Shown in pieces: positions 49,514-58,885 of a stretch of 64,000 bases of DNA. The DNA lies in NCBI GenBank assembly GCA_027491255.1, contig JAIXWM010000076.1, positions 1-64,000 of the forward strand, read 5' to 3'. The notes beneath the pieces were generated by a model. That model did not search any database. It was not told where the DNA came from and was given only the letters and a program-made list of their open reading frames with translations. The stretch's first letter is position 1; every line of letters starts with the position of its first letter. The translations under genes and the position numbers were made by a program. Origin of the DNA: Rubrivivax sp. GTDB taxonomy: Bacteria; Pseudomonadota; Gammaproteobacteria; Burkholderiales; Burkholderiaceae_C.

Positions 49514-50410
49514 TCAGGACACGACCTGCGCTTCGGCCTGACGCACCAGCTCGACCAGCCGGCCGATCTGAGGCAGCGTGGCGCGCGGGTTGCGCGCATA
49601 GTTCAGGCGCAGGTACATGGGGTCGAGGTCCACGTCCAGCTCGACCAGGGTGCCGGACTCCAGGTCCTTCAGCACGCTGCGGCGCACCGCCAGACAGATG
49701 CCCAGGCCTGCCAGCATCATCTCGCGCAGCATGCTCGCCTCCTCGGCCTGCGAGCGGATCGTGAGCGGGGGCACGCCGGCCTCCTGCAGCATGCGGATCA
49801 ACGTGCGGCCGAAATAGGAACTGCGTGGAGCGGCCACGAAGGGGTGCTGCGCCAATTCCTGCGGCGAGATCTGCACCCGCCCAGCCAGCGGGTGGTCGTG
49901 CGGCGCGACGAAGGCCAGGCGGTAGCGCCCCAGCGGCGTGCAATCCAGCCCCGGCACCTCGCCGTGGCTGAGCACGAAGACCAGGTCCACGGCGCCGCTG
50001 CGGAACACCGACAGAACCTCCTCGAAGGTGCCGGTGCGCGCGATCAGCTCGACATCAGGGCACTCGGCTGCGAAAGCCTCGAGCGGGCGGCGCAGCAGGG
50101 CCGTGGCGACCGAGCGCTGGGCTGCAAAGCGCACCCGGCCGCTGGCTTGTCCGAGTTCCGACACCACCGACTGCGTGCGGTCGAGCACGTCGCGGGCATA
50201 GGCATACAGCGTGCGGCCGGCGTCGGTGAGCTTGGGGGCCTGGCCGGGAAAGCGGTCGAAAAGCGATGCGCCGACCTGGCTTTCCAAGGCCCGGATATGG
50301 GCGCTGACCGAGGGTTGGGCGACATTGAGCGCAACCGCTGCTGCGCCGAAGCCGGCGTGATCGACCACGGCCACGAACACCTCCAGCCTGCGCGGCGTCA
50401 CTTGCAGCAC
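49514..50410 (-). CDS. LysR-family transcriptional regulator
   Basis: 298 residues; GTG at 50410 has a strong ribosome binding site (GGAGG). The helix-turn-helix occupies residues ~4-62 (RRLEVFVAVVDHAGFGAAAV, QPSVSAHIRALE). The effector domain follows. It is divergent from the Bug gene at 50535 and a CATAG/CTATG operator lies between. The same operator layout recurs before the Bug gene at 59931-60959, so this protein probably controls the whole catabolic cluster and itself. Effector unknown. Confidence 0.93.
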   Translation of the reverse strand: MLQVTPRRLEVFVAVVDHAGFGAAAVALNVAQPSVSAHIRALESQVGASLFDRFPGQAPKLTDAGRTLYAYARDVLDRTQSVVSELGQASGRVRFAAQRSVATALLRRPLEAFAAECPDVELIARTGTFEEVLSVFRSGAVDLVFVLSHGEVPGLDCTPLGRYRLAFVAPHDHPLAGRVQISPQELAQHPFVAAPRSSYFGRTLIRMLQEAGVPPLTIRSQAEEASMLREMMLAGLGICLAVRRSVLKDLESGTLVELDVDLDPMYLRLNYARNPRATLPQIGRLVELVRQAEAQVVS

Positions 50411-50436
50411 CTGTCACCTCCGGCGCCCCGTGCGCT

Positions 50437-50503
50437 CATAGCCATCTTACTATGGGTCATAGCGTAGCGCCCGGTTGTCTTGTCGCGGCGCCGGGACTCC
50501 AAT
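50437..50503 (+). promoter_or_regulatory. LysR operator and promoter of the hydantoinase-cluster Bug gene
   Basis: CATAG (50437-50441), 8 nt, CTATG (50450-50454), 3 nt and CATAG (50458-50462) form an inverted repeat with a third half-site. After 12 nt comes -35-like TTGTCT (50475-50480), then 17 nt and -10-like TCCAAT (50498-50503). The ATG is at 50535. The layout is repeated at 61068-61001. Confidence 0.7.
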
Positions 50504-50534
50504 AGTCCGACGACAGCCCGGAGGACTCCCGCCC

Positions 50535-51518
50535 ATGGATACGCGAATCGACAGACGACGCCTCGCCCAGATCGCCCTCGCGTTCGCCAGCGCACCGCTG
50601 GCAAACGCGACGCGGGCCCAGAGCTGGCCCGGACGCCCGGTGCGGGTCGTCTATCCCTATGCCGGCGGCGGCGTGGGCGATGCGATGTTCCGTTTTCTCG
50701 AGGGGCCGCTCAGGCAGAAGTTCGGCCAGGCCTTCTTCATGGACATCAAGGCCGGCGCCGGCGGCAACATCGGTGCCGGGGAGGTCGCCCGCGCCGCGCC
50801 CGACGGCCACACGTTGCTGATGGCGCCCACCGCCAACTATTCGGTCAACCAGTACCTGTTCAAGCTCGGCTTCGACCCGCTGACGCAGTTCGAGCCGATC
50901 GCCACGGTGGCCAACGCGCCGCTGCTGGCGGTCGTCGGGCCGGACGTGGCAGCGACGTCCCTGCGCCAGCTGGCCGACCTGGTGCGTGCGCCCGGCAGCC
51001 GCTTCAACTACGGCTCGCCCGGCGCCGGGTCGCCGACCCATCTGGCGGGTGCGTCGTTCGCGCTCGCCAACGGCAACACGATGGAGCACATCGCCTTCAA
51101 GGGCACCGCGCCCATGGTGCAGTCGATGCTGGCGGGCGACGTGCAGCTGGCCTTTCCCACGCTGACCCCGGTGCTCGGTCAGCTCAAGGCCGGCCGCCTG
51201 CGCGCCCTGGCGGTGCTGGCACGCCAGCGTCTGCCTGAACTACCCGAGGTGCCGAGCGTGGTCGAGGCCGGCTTCCCCGACCTGGTGTTCGGCAACTGGT
51301 GGATGCTGGCCGCGCCCAGGGGAACCGATGCGGCGGTGGTGGCGCGCCTGGGGGCCGAAGTCAGGCAACTGCTGGCCGACCCCGCCATCCAGGCGAAGTT
51401 CGCCGAGATCGGCCACGTGCCGCTGATCATGGGCCCGGCCGAAAGCGCCGCCTTCGTGCGAGCCGAGGCCGCCAAGTTCAAGACCTTGATCGAGCGCACC
51501 GGGATCCGCATCGAATGA
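50535..51518 (+). CDS. Bug (TctC-like) periplasmic solute-binding receptor, cluster entry gene
   Basis: 327 residues from ATG at 50535 with GGAGG upstream. A signal with RRR (TRIDRRRLAQIALAFASAP) ends near ATRAQS. Typical blocks: VRVVYPYAGGGVGDAMFRF, DIKAGAGGNIGAGEVARAAPDGH and NYGSPGAGSPTHLAG. The FPDLVFGNWWMLAAP segment is also family-like. It is first in an operon with hyuA (4-bp overlap) and likely binds the pathway substrate; TctAB is not linked. Confidence 0.92.
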   Translation: MDTRIDRRRLAQIALAFASAPLANATRAQSWPGRPVRVVYPYAGGGVGDAMFRFLEGPLRQKFGQAFFMDIKAGAGGNIGAGEVARAAPDGHTLLMAPTANYSVNQYLFKLGFDPLTQFEPIATVANAPLLAVVGPDVAATSLRQLADLVRAPGSRFNYGSPGAGSPTHLAGASFALANGNTMEHIAFKGTAPMVQSMLAGDVQLAFPTLTPVLGQLKAGRLRALAVLARQRLPELPEVPSVVEAGFPDLVFGNWWMLAAPRGTDAAVVARLGAEVRQLLADPAIQAKFAEIGHVPLIMGPAESAAFVRAEAAKFKTLIERTGIRIE

Positions 51519-53599
51519 GCAAGCGCAGCATGAACGCTGTCGGCGTGGACATCGGCGGCACCTTCACCGACCTGGTCGGCTACCGTGAGGGTGAACTGGT
51601 GATCTCCAAGACGCTGACCACGCCGGCCAACCCGACGCAGGGCGTGGCAACGGCGCTCTCGCTGGCCGGCACCCGGCTGAGCGAGGTCGACGAGTTCCTG
51701 CACGGCTCGACGATCGCCATCAACACCGTGCTCGAGCGCAAGGGCGCTGCCACGGCGCTGATCACCACCGAGGGCTTCCGCGATGTCTACGAGATCGCGC
51801 GCGGCAACCGGCCCGACGCCTTCGACATCGGCTTCCGGCGGCCCGAGCCGCTGGTCCCGCGCCACCTGCGATTCGAGGTACGCGAACGCCTGAACGCCAG
51901 GGGCGAGGTGCAGGTGCCGATCGACGTCGAGGCCGTGCGAGCGTTGGGTGCGCGGCTGCGCGCACTCGGCATCACCTCGGTCGCGGTCTGCCTGCTGCAC
52001 GCCTACGCCAACCCGGTGCACGAGGAGGCCGCCGGCCGCGTGCTGCGCGAGGCCTTCCCCGACCTGTTCGTGACGCTGTCGCACGAGATCCTGCGCGAAT
52101 TCCGCGAATACGAGCGCACGTCCACGACCGTGCTCAACGCCTACGTCGGGCCGCGCGTGGCGCACTACCTGCGCACGCTGCAGGGGCACCTCGAGGGCCA
52201 TGGGTTCGACGGCGCGATCCACATCATGCGCTCCAACGGCGGCAGCATGTCGCTGGCGCATGCGGCGGTCGAACCGGTGTCGACGATGGAGTCCGGGCCG
52301 GTGGCCGGCATGATCGGCGCCGGCGCGGTCGCGCGGCTGCTGGGCATACGGCAGGCGATCGGCTTCGACATGGGCGGCACCACCGCCAAGGCCACGCTCA
52401 TCACCGACGGCGTGCCCGGCATCGAGGACGGCTACTACATCGGCGGTTATGCCACCGGCCAGCCGATGCAGCTGCCGGTCGTCGCCATCGTCGAGGTCGG
52501 CACCGGCGGCGGCAGCATCGCCTGGCGCAACCACTCGGGCGGCGTGCACGTCGGGCCGCAGAGCGCGGGCTCCGACCCCGGGCCCGTGTGCTACAGCCGC
52601 GGGGGCAGCGAGCCGACGATCACCGACGCCAACCTGATCCTCGGCCGGCTCAACCCGCAACGCTTCCTCGGCGGCGGCATGGCGCTGGACCTGCCGGCCG
52701 CGCGCGCCGCGATGGAACAGCGCATCGCCGCGCCCAGCGGCCTGTCGACCGAGGAGGCGGCGCTGGGCGTGGTGCGCATCGCCGACTCCGCCATGGCCCT
52801 GGCAGTGCGCGCGGTCTCGGTGCGCAAGGGGGTCGATCCGCGCGACGCCGCGATGATCGCCTTCGGCGGCGCCGGCCCGGTGCACGCGGCCGCGCTGTGC
52901 AAGGAGATCTACATCCCGACGCTGGTGATCCCCAAGCTGCCGGGCAACTTCTCGGCGCTGGGCATGCTGCTGGCGCCCTGGCGCCAGGACTGGGTGCGCA
53001 CGCTGGTCGGGGTGCTCGGCAAGCTGGACAGCGCGCGCGTGCGCGCCGGGTACGACGAGCTGATGGCCGCCGGGCATCGCCAGCTCGCGGCCGACGGGCT
53101 CGATCCGCAGCGGGCGGTGTTCCAGCTCGGCGCGGACCTGCGCTACCGCGGCCAGGAACACACCATAGCGGTCCCCGTGCCCTCAGCGTCGGCGCTGGTC
53201 GACGCCAATGCGGCGGTCACCGACACCTTCCACGCCCTGCACGACATGCGTTACGGCCATGCCGCCCAGGGCGAGACGATCGAGGTCGCCAACCTGCGAC
53301 TCACGGTGACGGTGCCGCGTGATGGCGCGGACGTCGAGGCCTTCCTGGCCGACCCCTTCGTCCCGGAGCCCCCCCGCCCGGAGCAGGTTCGCCCGGTGAT
53401 CTGCACCGACCACGAACAGCCCGTGCAGGCGCGGGTGCTGTGGCGCCCCAGCCTGGCTCCCGGCAGCACGGTCGAGGGGCCGGCGGTGATCGAGGAGCCC
53501 AACTCCACGACCGTGGTCTTCCCCGGCGACGTCGCCCGCGTGACCGAGCACGGCCACCTGGTGATCTCCATCCACCTGCCCCAGGGAGAGGCCGAATGA
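51515..53599 (+). CDS. hyuA: Hydantoinase/oxoprolinase subunit A
   Basis: 694 residues. N-terminal nucleotide-binding motif VGVDIGGTFTDL, then LHGSTIAINTVLERKGA, SHEILREFREYERTST, and the second phosphate region FDMGGTTAKA, ending with a C-terminal beta domain (GPAVIEEPNSTTVVFPG). The family uses ATP to open cyclic amides (hydantoins, 5-oxoproline) or to carboxylate ketones with HyuB. ATG overlaps the Bug stop and its own stop overlaps hyuB (ATGA), so subunits are made together. Substrate cannot be read. Confidence 0.93.
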   Translation: MSKRSMNAVGVDIGGTFTDLVGYREGELVISKTLTTPANPTQGVATALSLAGTRLSEVDEFLHGSTIAINTVLERKGAATALITTEGFRDVYEIARGNRPDAFDIGFRRPEPLVPRHLRFEVRERLNARGEVQVPIDVEAVRALGARLRALGITSVAVCLLHAYANPVHEEAAGRVLREAFPDLFVTLSHEILREFREYERTSTTVLNAYVGPRVAHYLRTLQGHLEGHGFDGAIHIMRSNGGSMSLAHAAVEPVSTMESGPVAGMIGAGAVARLLGIRQAIGFDMGGTTAKATLITDGVPGIEDGYYIGGYATGQPMQLPVVAIVEVGTGGGSIAWRNHSGGVHVGPQSAGSDPGPVCYSRGGSEPTITDANLILGRLNPQRFLGGGMALDLPAARAAMEQRIAAPSGLSTEEAALGVVRIADSAMALAVRAVSVRKGVDPRDAAMIAFGGAGPVHAAALCKEIYIPTLVIPKLPGNFSALGMLLAPWRQDWVRTLVGVLGKLDSARVRAGYDELMAAGHRQLAADGLDPQRAVFQLGADLRYRGQEHTIAVPVPSASALVDANAAVTDTFHALHDMRYGHAAQGETIEVANLRLTVTVPRDGADVEAFLADPFVPEPPRPEQVRPVICTDHEQPVQARVLWRPSLAPGSTVEGPAVIEEPNSTTVVFPGDVARVTEHGHLVISIHLPQGEAE

Positions 53600-55320
53600 A
53601 CACCAGGACCGAGGCAGCGACGGCGGCGCCGTCCAGCCGCAGGAAGGTCAGCCCGATCACGCAGGAGGTGGTCACCCACTCGCTGATCGCCTACGCCGAC
53701 GAGATGGCGCTGGCGCTGTGCAAGTCGGCCTACAACATGATGATCTACGAGGTCCGCGACTTCTGCTGCGGGCTCATCGACACCGACGGGCTGATGATCT
53801 GCCAGAACACCGGCGGCCTGCCGATCTTCCTGGCCGACCTCGGCATCGCGGTGAAGGACGGCATCGAGCGCTATGGCCTGGACGGCTTCGCACCGGGCGA
53901 CGTCGTCATCATGAACCACGGCGGCGTCTGCGGCCAGCACCTGAACAACGTCGTCGTCTACACCCCCTGCTTCCACAAGGGCAAGGTGGTCGCCTTCGCC
54001 GCCAACCGGGCGCACTGGGTGGACGTGGGCGGCATGCGCACCGGCTTCGGCAACCTGCAGACCTACGAGATCTACCACGAGGGGCTGCAGATGCGCTCCA
54101 TCAAGCTCTACGAGGCCGGGCGGCGCAACGAGGGCGTTTGGCAGATGATCACCGACAACATCCGCTTCCCCGAGTCCTCGCTCGGTGACCTGCGCGCGCA
54201 GACGGCGGCTTGTCACATTGGCGCGCGGCGCTTGTCGGAGCTGCTGTCGCGCTTCTCGCTCGAGACGGTGGTGGACTGCATCCACGCCTCCTGGGACCAG
54301 GCCGAGCAGGAGGCGCGCGCCGCGGTGGCCCGCATCCCCGACGGACGCTACAGCGCCGAGACCTGGCTCGACAACGACGGCCGCAACCCCGACGTGCCGC
54401 TGCGGGTGAAGGTGACGGTCGAAGTCAGCGGCTCTGACCTCACCATCGACTACTCGGAGATGCACCCGCAGGTCCAGAGCCCGCTGAATTCGGGCTGGTC
54501 GGGCGGGCTGTCGGCGGCGCGGGTCGCGTTCAAGTGCCTGACCATGCCCAACGCGCCGGTCAACGAAGGGTGCTTCCGCTCGCTCAAGCTGATCTCGCCC
54601 GAGGGGACCATCGTCAACGCGCGCTGGGGCGCGGCACTGGGCCAGTGGAGCGTCGCCCTGCCCACCGTCATCGACACGATCCTGCGCGCGCTGTCACCGG
54701 CCCTGCCCGGCTTCGTGCCTGCGGCGCACAAGGGCGACATGGGGGGCTTCTCCTTCTACGGCACGAGCGAGGACACCGGCGCGCGCTACGTGCTCATCAA
54801 CATCTACGGCGGCGGCTGGGGCGGGCGCTCGGACCGTGACGGGGAATCCTGCTCGGTCTCGATCTGCCAGGGCGACGTGCGCAACACGCCGGTGGAGTTG
54901 CAGGAGATCCACTACCCCTTCCTGATCGAGTGCCTCAAGCTGCGCGAGGACAGCGGGGGCCAGGGCCGCTTCCGCGGCGGGCTGGGTCTGGAGACGCGCT
55001 ACCGCTCGCTGGGCCGCAGCACGATCAACATCAACATCGAGCGGACCCGGGAGCCGCCCTGGGGGGTCGAGGGCGGCCGCGCCGGCCAGGAGAACCGCGC
55101 CATGATCCGGCGCGCCGACGGCAGCGAGCGCCACGTCAAGAAGGAAACCAACATCGCGCTGGCCGCCGGTGACACCGTGTCCTTCTGGACCGCCGGCGGC
55201 GGCGGCTACGGGGACCCGGCAACCCGCGATCGGCGACAGATCGAGGCCGATCTGCGCGCCGGCTACGTCACGCCGCAGAGCGCTGCGCGCGATTACGGCC
55301 ACCAGGAGGGGACATCATGA
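53596..55320 (+). CDS. hyuB: Hydantoinase/oxoprolinase subunit B
   Basis: 574 residues, normal length. SPITQEVVTHSLIAYADEMA, FAPGDVVIMNHGGVCGQHLN, ANRAHWVDVGGM, GRYSAETWLDND and the Gly-rich end WTAGGGGYGDPATRD are typical. It forms the catalytic complex with HyuA. The M24 gene start overlaps its stop, so it continues the operon. Confidence 0.94.
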   Translation: MNTRTEAATAAPSSRRKVSPITQEVVTHSLIAYADEMALALCKSAYNMMIYEVRDFCCGLIDTDGLMICQNTGGLPIFLADLGIAVKDGIERYGLDGFAPGDVVIMNHGGVCGQHLNNVVVYTPCFHKGKVVAFAANRAHWVDVGGMRTGFGNLQTYEIYHEGLQMRSIKLYEAGRRNEGVWQMITDNIRFPESSLGDLRAQTAACHIGARRLSELLSRFSLETVVDCIHASWDQAEQEARAAVARIPDGRYSAETWLDNDGRNPDVPLRVKVTVEVSGSDLTIDYSEMHPQVQSPLNSGWSGGLSAARVAFKCLTMPNAPVNEGCFRSLKLISPEGTIVNARWGAALGQWSVALPTVIDTILRALSPALPGFVPAAHKGDMGGFSFYGTSEDTGARYVLINIYGGGWGGRSDRDGESCSVSICQGDVRNTPVELQEIHYPFLIECLKLREDSGGQGRFRGGLGLETRYRSLGRSTININIERTREPPWGVEGGRAGQENRAMIRRADGSERHVKKETNIALAAGDTVSFWTAGGGGYGDPATRDRRQIEADLRAGYVTPQSAARDYGHQEGTS

Positions 55321-56420
55321 GCGAGATGCTGCGCGCGCAGCGCAGGCAACGCCTGCGCGAAACCATGGCCCAGGCCGGACTCGACCTGCTGCTGGTGGCC
55401 GGCGATGCCTGGCGCAGCGACTACCTGCGCTACGCGATCGACGTCACGCCGATGGAGGGGCTGGTGATCGCGCTGCTCGCGCGCGACGGCCCGACCCGGG
55501 TCGTCGTCGGCAGTCCGCTGGAGGCCCAGCGCATCGCGGCCGAACAGCCCGCGCTGAAGGTGCACTGGGCAGCCGATCCGCTGGCGCAGGCGCAGGGCTG
55601 GATCGGCGGCGCCGGCGGCCGGCGCATCGGCCTGGCGCCGGTGCATGTGCTGCCGCTGCAACTGGCCCGCCACGCCGCGCCCGAGCAGCTCGCCGCAGTG
55701 ACCCGCATGCTCGACGGCCTGATGGTGCGCAAGAGCAGGGAAGAGGCGGACGTGGTGGCACGCGCCGCAGCGCTGGCCGACGAAGCCTACGCCGTCTTCC
55801 GCGCGGCGGCACGGCCGGGCCGGCGCCAGTACGAACTGGTGGCCGACACCGAGGCCTGGTTCCGTGCGCACGGCTGCCCGGAGAATTTCATGATCCTCGG
55901 CTCGGGCCAACAGGACGTGCGCAGCATGACGCCCCCGGGGGAGCGGGTGCTGCAGCCGGGCGACCTGGTGACGACCGAGCTCACGCCCTGCGTGGACGGC
56001 TACTACGCGCAGATCTGCCGCACCCTGGTGCTGGGCGAGCCCAGCCCCACGCAGCTGCGCGCCCATGCGGTGTACGAAGAGGCCCTCGAGGCGGGCGTCA
56101 CCGCCGTCAAGCCTGGCGCGGCCCACGCCGAGGTCGCGAAGGCCGTCAACGACGTGTTCCGCGCGCATGGGCTGGGCGAGTACGTCACCAACCGCTACAC
56201 CCGCGTGCGCGGCCACGGCCTGGGCCTGTACGTGGACGGTCCGCATGTGCTGGAGGACGTGCCATTGGTGCTCGAACCGGACATGACGCTGATCGTGCAC
56301 CCGAACACCTACCACCCCGACGCAGGCTACATCGTGCTCGGCGACGCGGTACGCGTCACCGCCACGGGCTGCGAACGGCTCACGCGCACGCCGCGCACGC
56401 TGTTTGCCACGCCCGCCTGA
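55317..56420 (+). CDS. M24-fold (creatinase/aminopeptidase P-like) protein lacking most metal ligands
   Basis: 367 residues; ATG overlaps the hyuB stop, with AGGAGG upstream. An N-terminal creatinase-type domain (to ~135) is followed by the pita-bread fold (VRKSREEADVVARAAAL, NFMILGSGQQD, RVRGHGLGLYVDGPHVLED). His300 is kept, but the usual metal Asp/Asp are Glu221 and Gln232, and the two Glu are His328 and Gly342. It is therefore unlikely to be a metallopeptidase and may be a metal-free hydrolase such as creatinase. Confidence 0.83.
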   Translation: MSEMLRAQRRQRLRETMAQAGLDLLLVAGDAWRSDYLRYAIDVTPMEGLVIALLARDGPTRVVVGSPLEAQRIAAEQPALKVHWAADPLAQAQGWIGGAGGRRIGLAPVHVLPLQLARHAAPEQLAAVTRMLDGLMVRKSREEADVVARAAALADEAYAVFRAAARPGRRQYELVADTEAWFRAHGCPENFMILGSGQQDVRSMTPPGERVLQPGDLVTTELTPCVDGYYAQICRTLVLGEPSPTQLRAHAVYEEALEAGVTAVKPGAAHAEVAKAVNDVFRAHGLGEYVTNRYTRVRGHGLGLYVDGPHVLEDVPLVLEPDMTLIVHPNTYHPDAGYIVLGDAVRVTATGCERLTRTPRTLFATPA

Positions 56421-56451
56421 TCGCGCCTGTCTGCCCGAGGAGCCAAGAACC

Positions 56452-57522
56452 ATGCGTCGCGGACTCATCCACTGGAACCACGAGGAACTGCCGCCCGCAG
56501 CCATCGACGCCCGCGTGGCGCGCCTGCAGGCCGCGATGCGCGAGGAAGGGCTCGGCGCCGTCTGCACCTATGCCTCCTTCGCCCAGCCGGCGCCGCTGCA
56601 GTGGCTGTGCAACTACGTCCCTTACTGGAGCGAGGCCGTGCTGGTGGTGTGGCCGGAGGGGCCGCCGGCGTTGCTGGTCGCCGGCACGCCGCGCACGCAC
56701 GGCTGGATCCGTTCCGTGAGCCACAGCGGCGAGCTGATCGCCGCGCCGCGGCCCGGCGTGCAGCTGGCCGAGCTGCTGGGCCGCATGCTGCCGGCGCCGG
56801 CACGGGTGGGCGTGGTCGCGCTCGACCAGCTGCCCTGGTCTTTCGCCGAGCCCTTGCTCGCCGCCGGGTGGGGCGAGCGTCTGGTGGACGCGACCGCCGT
56901 CTACCGGCGCGCGCGCCAGCCGGGCGACGAGGCCGAGCGCGGCCTGGCGCGCCGTGCTGCGGCCATCGCTGCGGGCGCGCTGGCCGCGATCCCCGCGAAC
57001 GCCGCCCAGGCCAGCACGCTGCTGGCTGCGGTCGACCTCGCCGCGCGCAGCGCCGGTGCCGAGGAGGTGCTGCTGCGGATCGCGCCCGATCTGGCGCGCG
57101 ACGCCTCCCTGCAGCGCATGGAGGGCGATGCGCCGCTCGGGACGCGTTACGCCGTCGACTGCTCGCTGGCCTACAAGGGCGTCTGGGTGCGCGACCTGCG
57201 CAGCTTCACCCGCAGCGGCGAGCCGCCCGCGTCCTGGGTGGCGGCCCAGGACTGGTTCGAACGCGCGCAAGCGCAGGCAGGCACGGCCGATGCCGCCGCG
57301 CTGGCGCTCGATTGCCCCGGCACGCTGAGTGAATGGACGCTCGAGGCCAGCGTGGGCCAGGCGCCGCTGGACCCGGTGGCAAGCAGCACCCTGCCCGCGG
57401 CCGCGCCGCTGCCCGCCGGCAGCCTGGCGGTGTTCTCGGCCCGGCTCGCGCTGGACGACGGCCCCTGGCGGCGCGCCACCGGGCTGGTGCTGGGCCAGGG
57501 TGCGCTGGCCGCGGGCGGCTGA
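56452..57522 (+). CDS. Second M24-related protein, degenerate
   Basis: 356 residues from ATG at 56452 with GAGGAG. The N-terminal creatinase-like domain is recognisable (WLCNYVPYWSEAVLVVWPEG), but the second half aligns poorly and none of the M24 metal motifs is seen. Late RYAVDCSLAYKGVWVRDLRS may be a relic of the metal loop. It follows the first M24 protein by 31 bp and may form a heteromer with it. Function unknown. Confidence 0.65.
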   Translation: MRRGLIHWNHEELPPAAIDARVARLQAAMREEGLGAVCTYASFAQPAPLQWLCNYVPYWSEAVLVVWPEGPPALLVAGTPRTHGWIRSVSHSGELIAAPRPGVQLAELLGRMLPAPARVGVVALDQLPWSFAEPLLAAGWGERLVDATAVYRRARQPGDEAERGLARRAAAIAAGALAAIPANAAQASTLLAAVDLAARSAGAEEVLLRIAPDLARDASLQRMEGDAPLGTRYAVDCSLAYKGVWVRDLRSFTRSGEPPASWVAAQDWFERAQAQAGTADAAALALDCPGTLSEWTLEASVGQAPLDPVASSTLPAAAPLPAGSLAVFSARLALDDGPWRRATGLVLGQGALAAGG

Positions 57523-57528
57523 GCGCCC

Positions 57529-58872
57529 ATGGCTGGAGCAGCCGGCCTGCTGGCGCAGCTCGCCGAGGCCGCCAGCGCGCGCATCGAAGGCCGCGAGGCC
57601 CGCCTGGCGCGCCACCTGGCCGACGCCGTGCTCGCGCGCACGGCCGGCGCGCGCACGCGCGAAGGCCGTGCGCTGGCAGCGCTGTGCGAGCGGCTCGATC
57701 CCGGGTTGCTGGGGCAGGTGGCGGCCGACGCCAGCGTCATCCGGCTGACGGAGATCGACGACATCCATCGCCCCACGGCGGTCACGGTCAGCGCGCTCAC
57801 GGCGCCGGTGGCCTGGGCCTTGGCCCGCCCTCACCACGACGGCGCAGACCTGCTGCGCGCGCTGCTGGTGGGGCAGGAACTGGCCTTGCGGCTGGGCGCC
57901 GCGCTCGGCGGTGCCCGCCTGCTGATGCGCGGTCTTTGGCCCAGCCTGCTGGTCGCGCCCGTGGGCGCGGCGGCCACCGCGGCCTGCCTGCTCGGGCTGC
58001 CGCCGGACCGGCTGCGCCAGGCGCTGGCGCTGGCGCTGGCCCAGGTGCCGCGTGCGCCCGGCAGCTTCCGGGGGCAGCGCCCCGGCCGCTGGCTGCTGTT
58101 CGGCCAGGCCGTGCGCAACGGCTGCGTGGCCGCGCTGGCAGCGGCCGATGGCATCGACGGCGACCCGGATCTGCTCGACGCGGCCTGGCTGCAGGGCATC
58201 GGCGGCGATCTGGCCCGGCCGGACGCGCTGCAGTCGCCCGAACTGCTCACCGAAGGCCTCAGCATCAAGCCCCACCCTTCTGCCAAGCAGGCGCTGGCGG
58301 CCATCCATGGGCTGCAGCAATTGCTGGCGAGCGGGGTCGTGCAGGCCGACCAGATCGAGGCCATCGAGGTCCACGTGCCGCCCGCCTACGCCGCCATGCT
58401 CGACCGCGACCCGCCGTCGACAAGCCGGCTGGCCCGGCTGGTGAACGTGCGCTGGCAACTGGCACTGGCGGCGCTGCAGCCCGACGCGCTCGACGACGTG
58501 GCGCGCGAGGACGAGCGAGCCGGGGACGACCGCCTGCAAGCCTTCGCCGCGCGTGTGCGCGTTCTCCCCGACGCCGGGCTCGACGCGCTCTACCCCGCGG
58601 CCTTCCCCGCGCGCCTGGTGGTGCAGGCGGCAGGGCAAAGCCACGAGCGGCGGGTCACCGACAGCCCCGGCGACCCGGCCCAGGCCTTCGACGACGCGCA
58701 GTTGCTGGACAAGGCCCGCCGCGTGCTGGGGCCGCAGACCCCTCTGGCGCCCCTGCAGCACGCGCTGCGGCTGGCGGTCGATCCCGGCGCGCTGCACGCA
58801 CTGCGCGGCGACATGGGGTACGCTGATTCCTTCGCACCCACGTCGCCGGCCCCACCGCGGCCCACCCCCTGA
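57529..58872 (+). CDS. MmgE/PrpD family protein
   Basis: 447 residues. The conserved substrate-region KPHPSAKQALAAIHGLQQL near residue 247, FRGQRPGRWLLFGQAVRNG and the C-terminal FPARLVVQAAG fit the 2-methylcitrate dehydratase/cis-aconitate decarboxylase fold. The usual His/Lys motifs in the first third (around 90-110) are weak, so activity could differ. It is an in-operon enzyme, 6 bp after the M24-like gene, probably acting on a dicarboxylate or unsaturated acid. Confidence 0.82.
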   Translation: MAGAAGLLAQLAEAASARIEGREARLARHLADAVLARTAGARTREGRALAALCERLDPGLLGQVAADASVIRLTEIDDIHRPTAVTVSALTAPVAWALARPHHDGADLLRALLVGQELALRLGAALGGARLLMRGLWPSLLVAPVGAAATAACLLGLPPDRLRQALALALAQVPRAPGSFRGQRPGRWLLFGQAVRNGCVAALAAADGIDGDPDLLDAAWLQGIGGDLARPDALQSPELLTEGLSIKPHPSAKQALAAIHGLQQLLASGVVQADQIEAIEVHVPPAYAAMLDRDPPSTSRLARLVNVRWQLALAALQPDALDDVAREDERAGDDRLQAFAARVRVLPDAGLDALYPAAFPARLVVQAAGQSHERRVTDSPGDPAQAFDDAQLLDKARRVLGPQTPLAPLQHALRLAVDPGALHALRGDMGYADSFAPTSPAPPRPTP

Positions 58873-58885
58873 CAGGAGCATGCCC

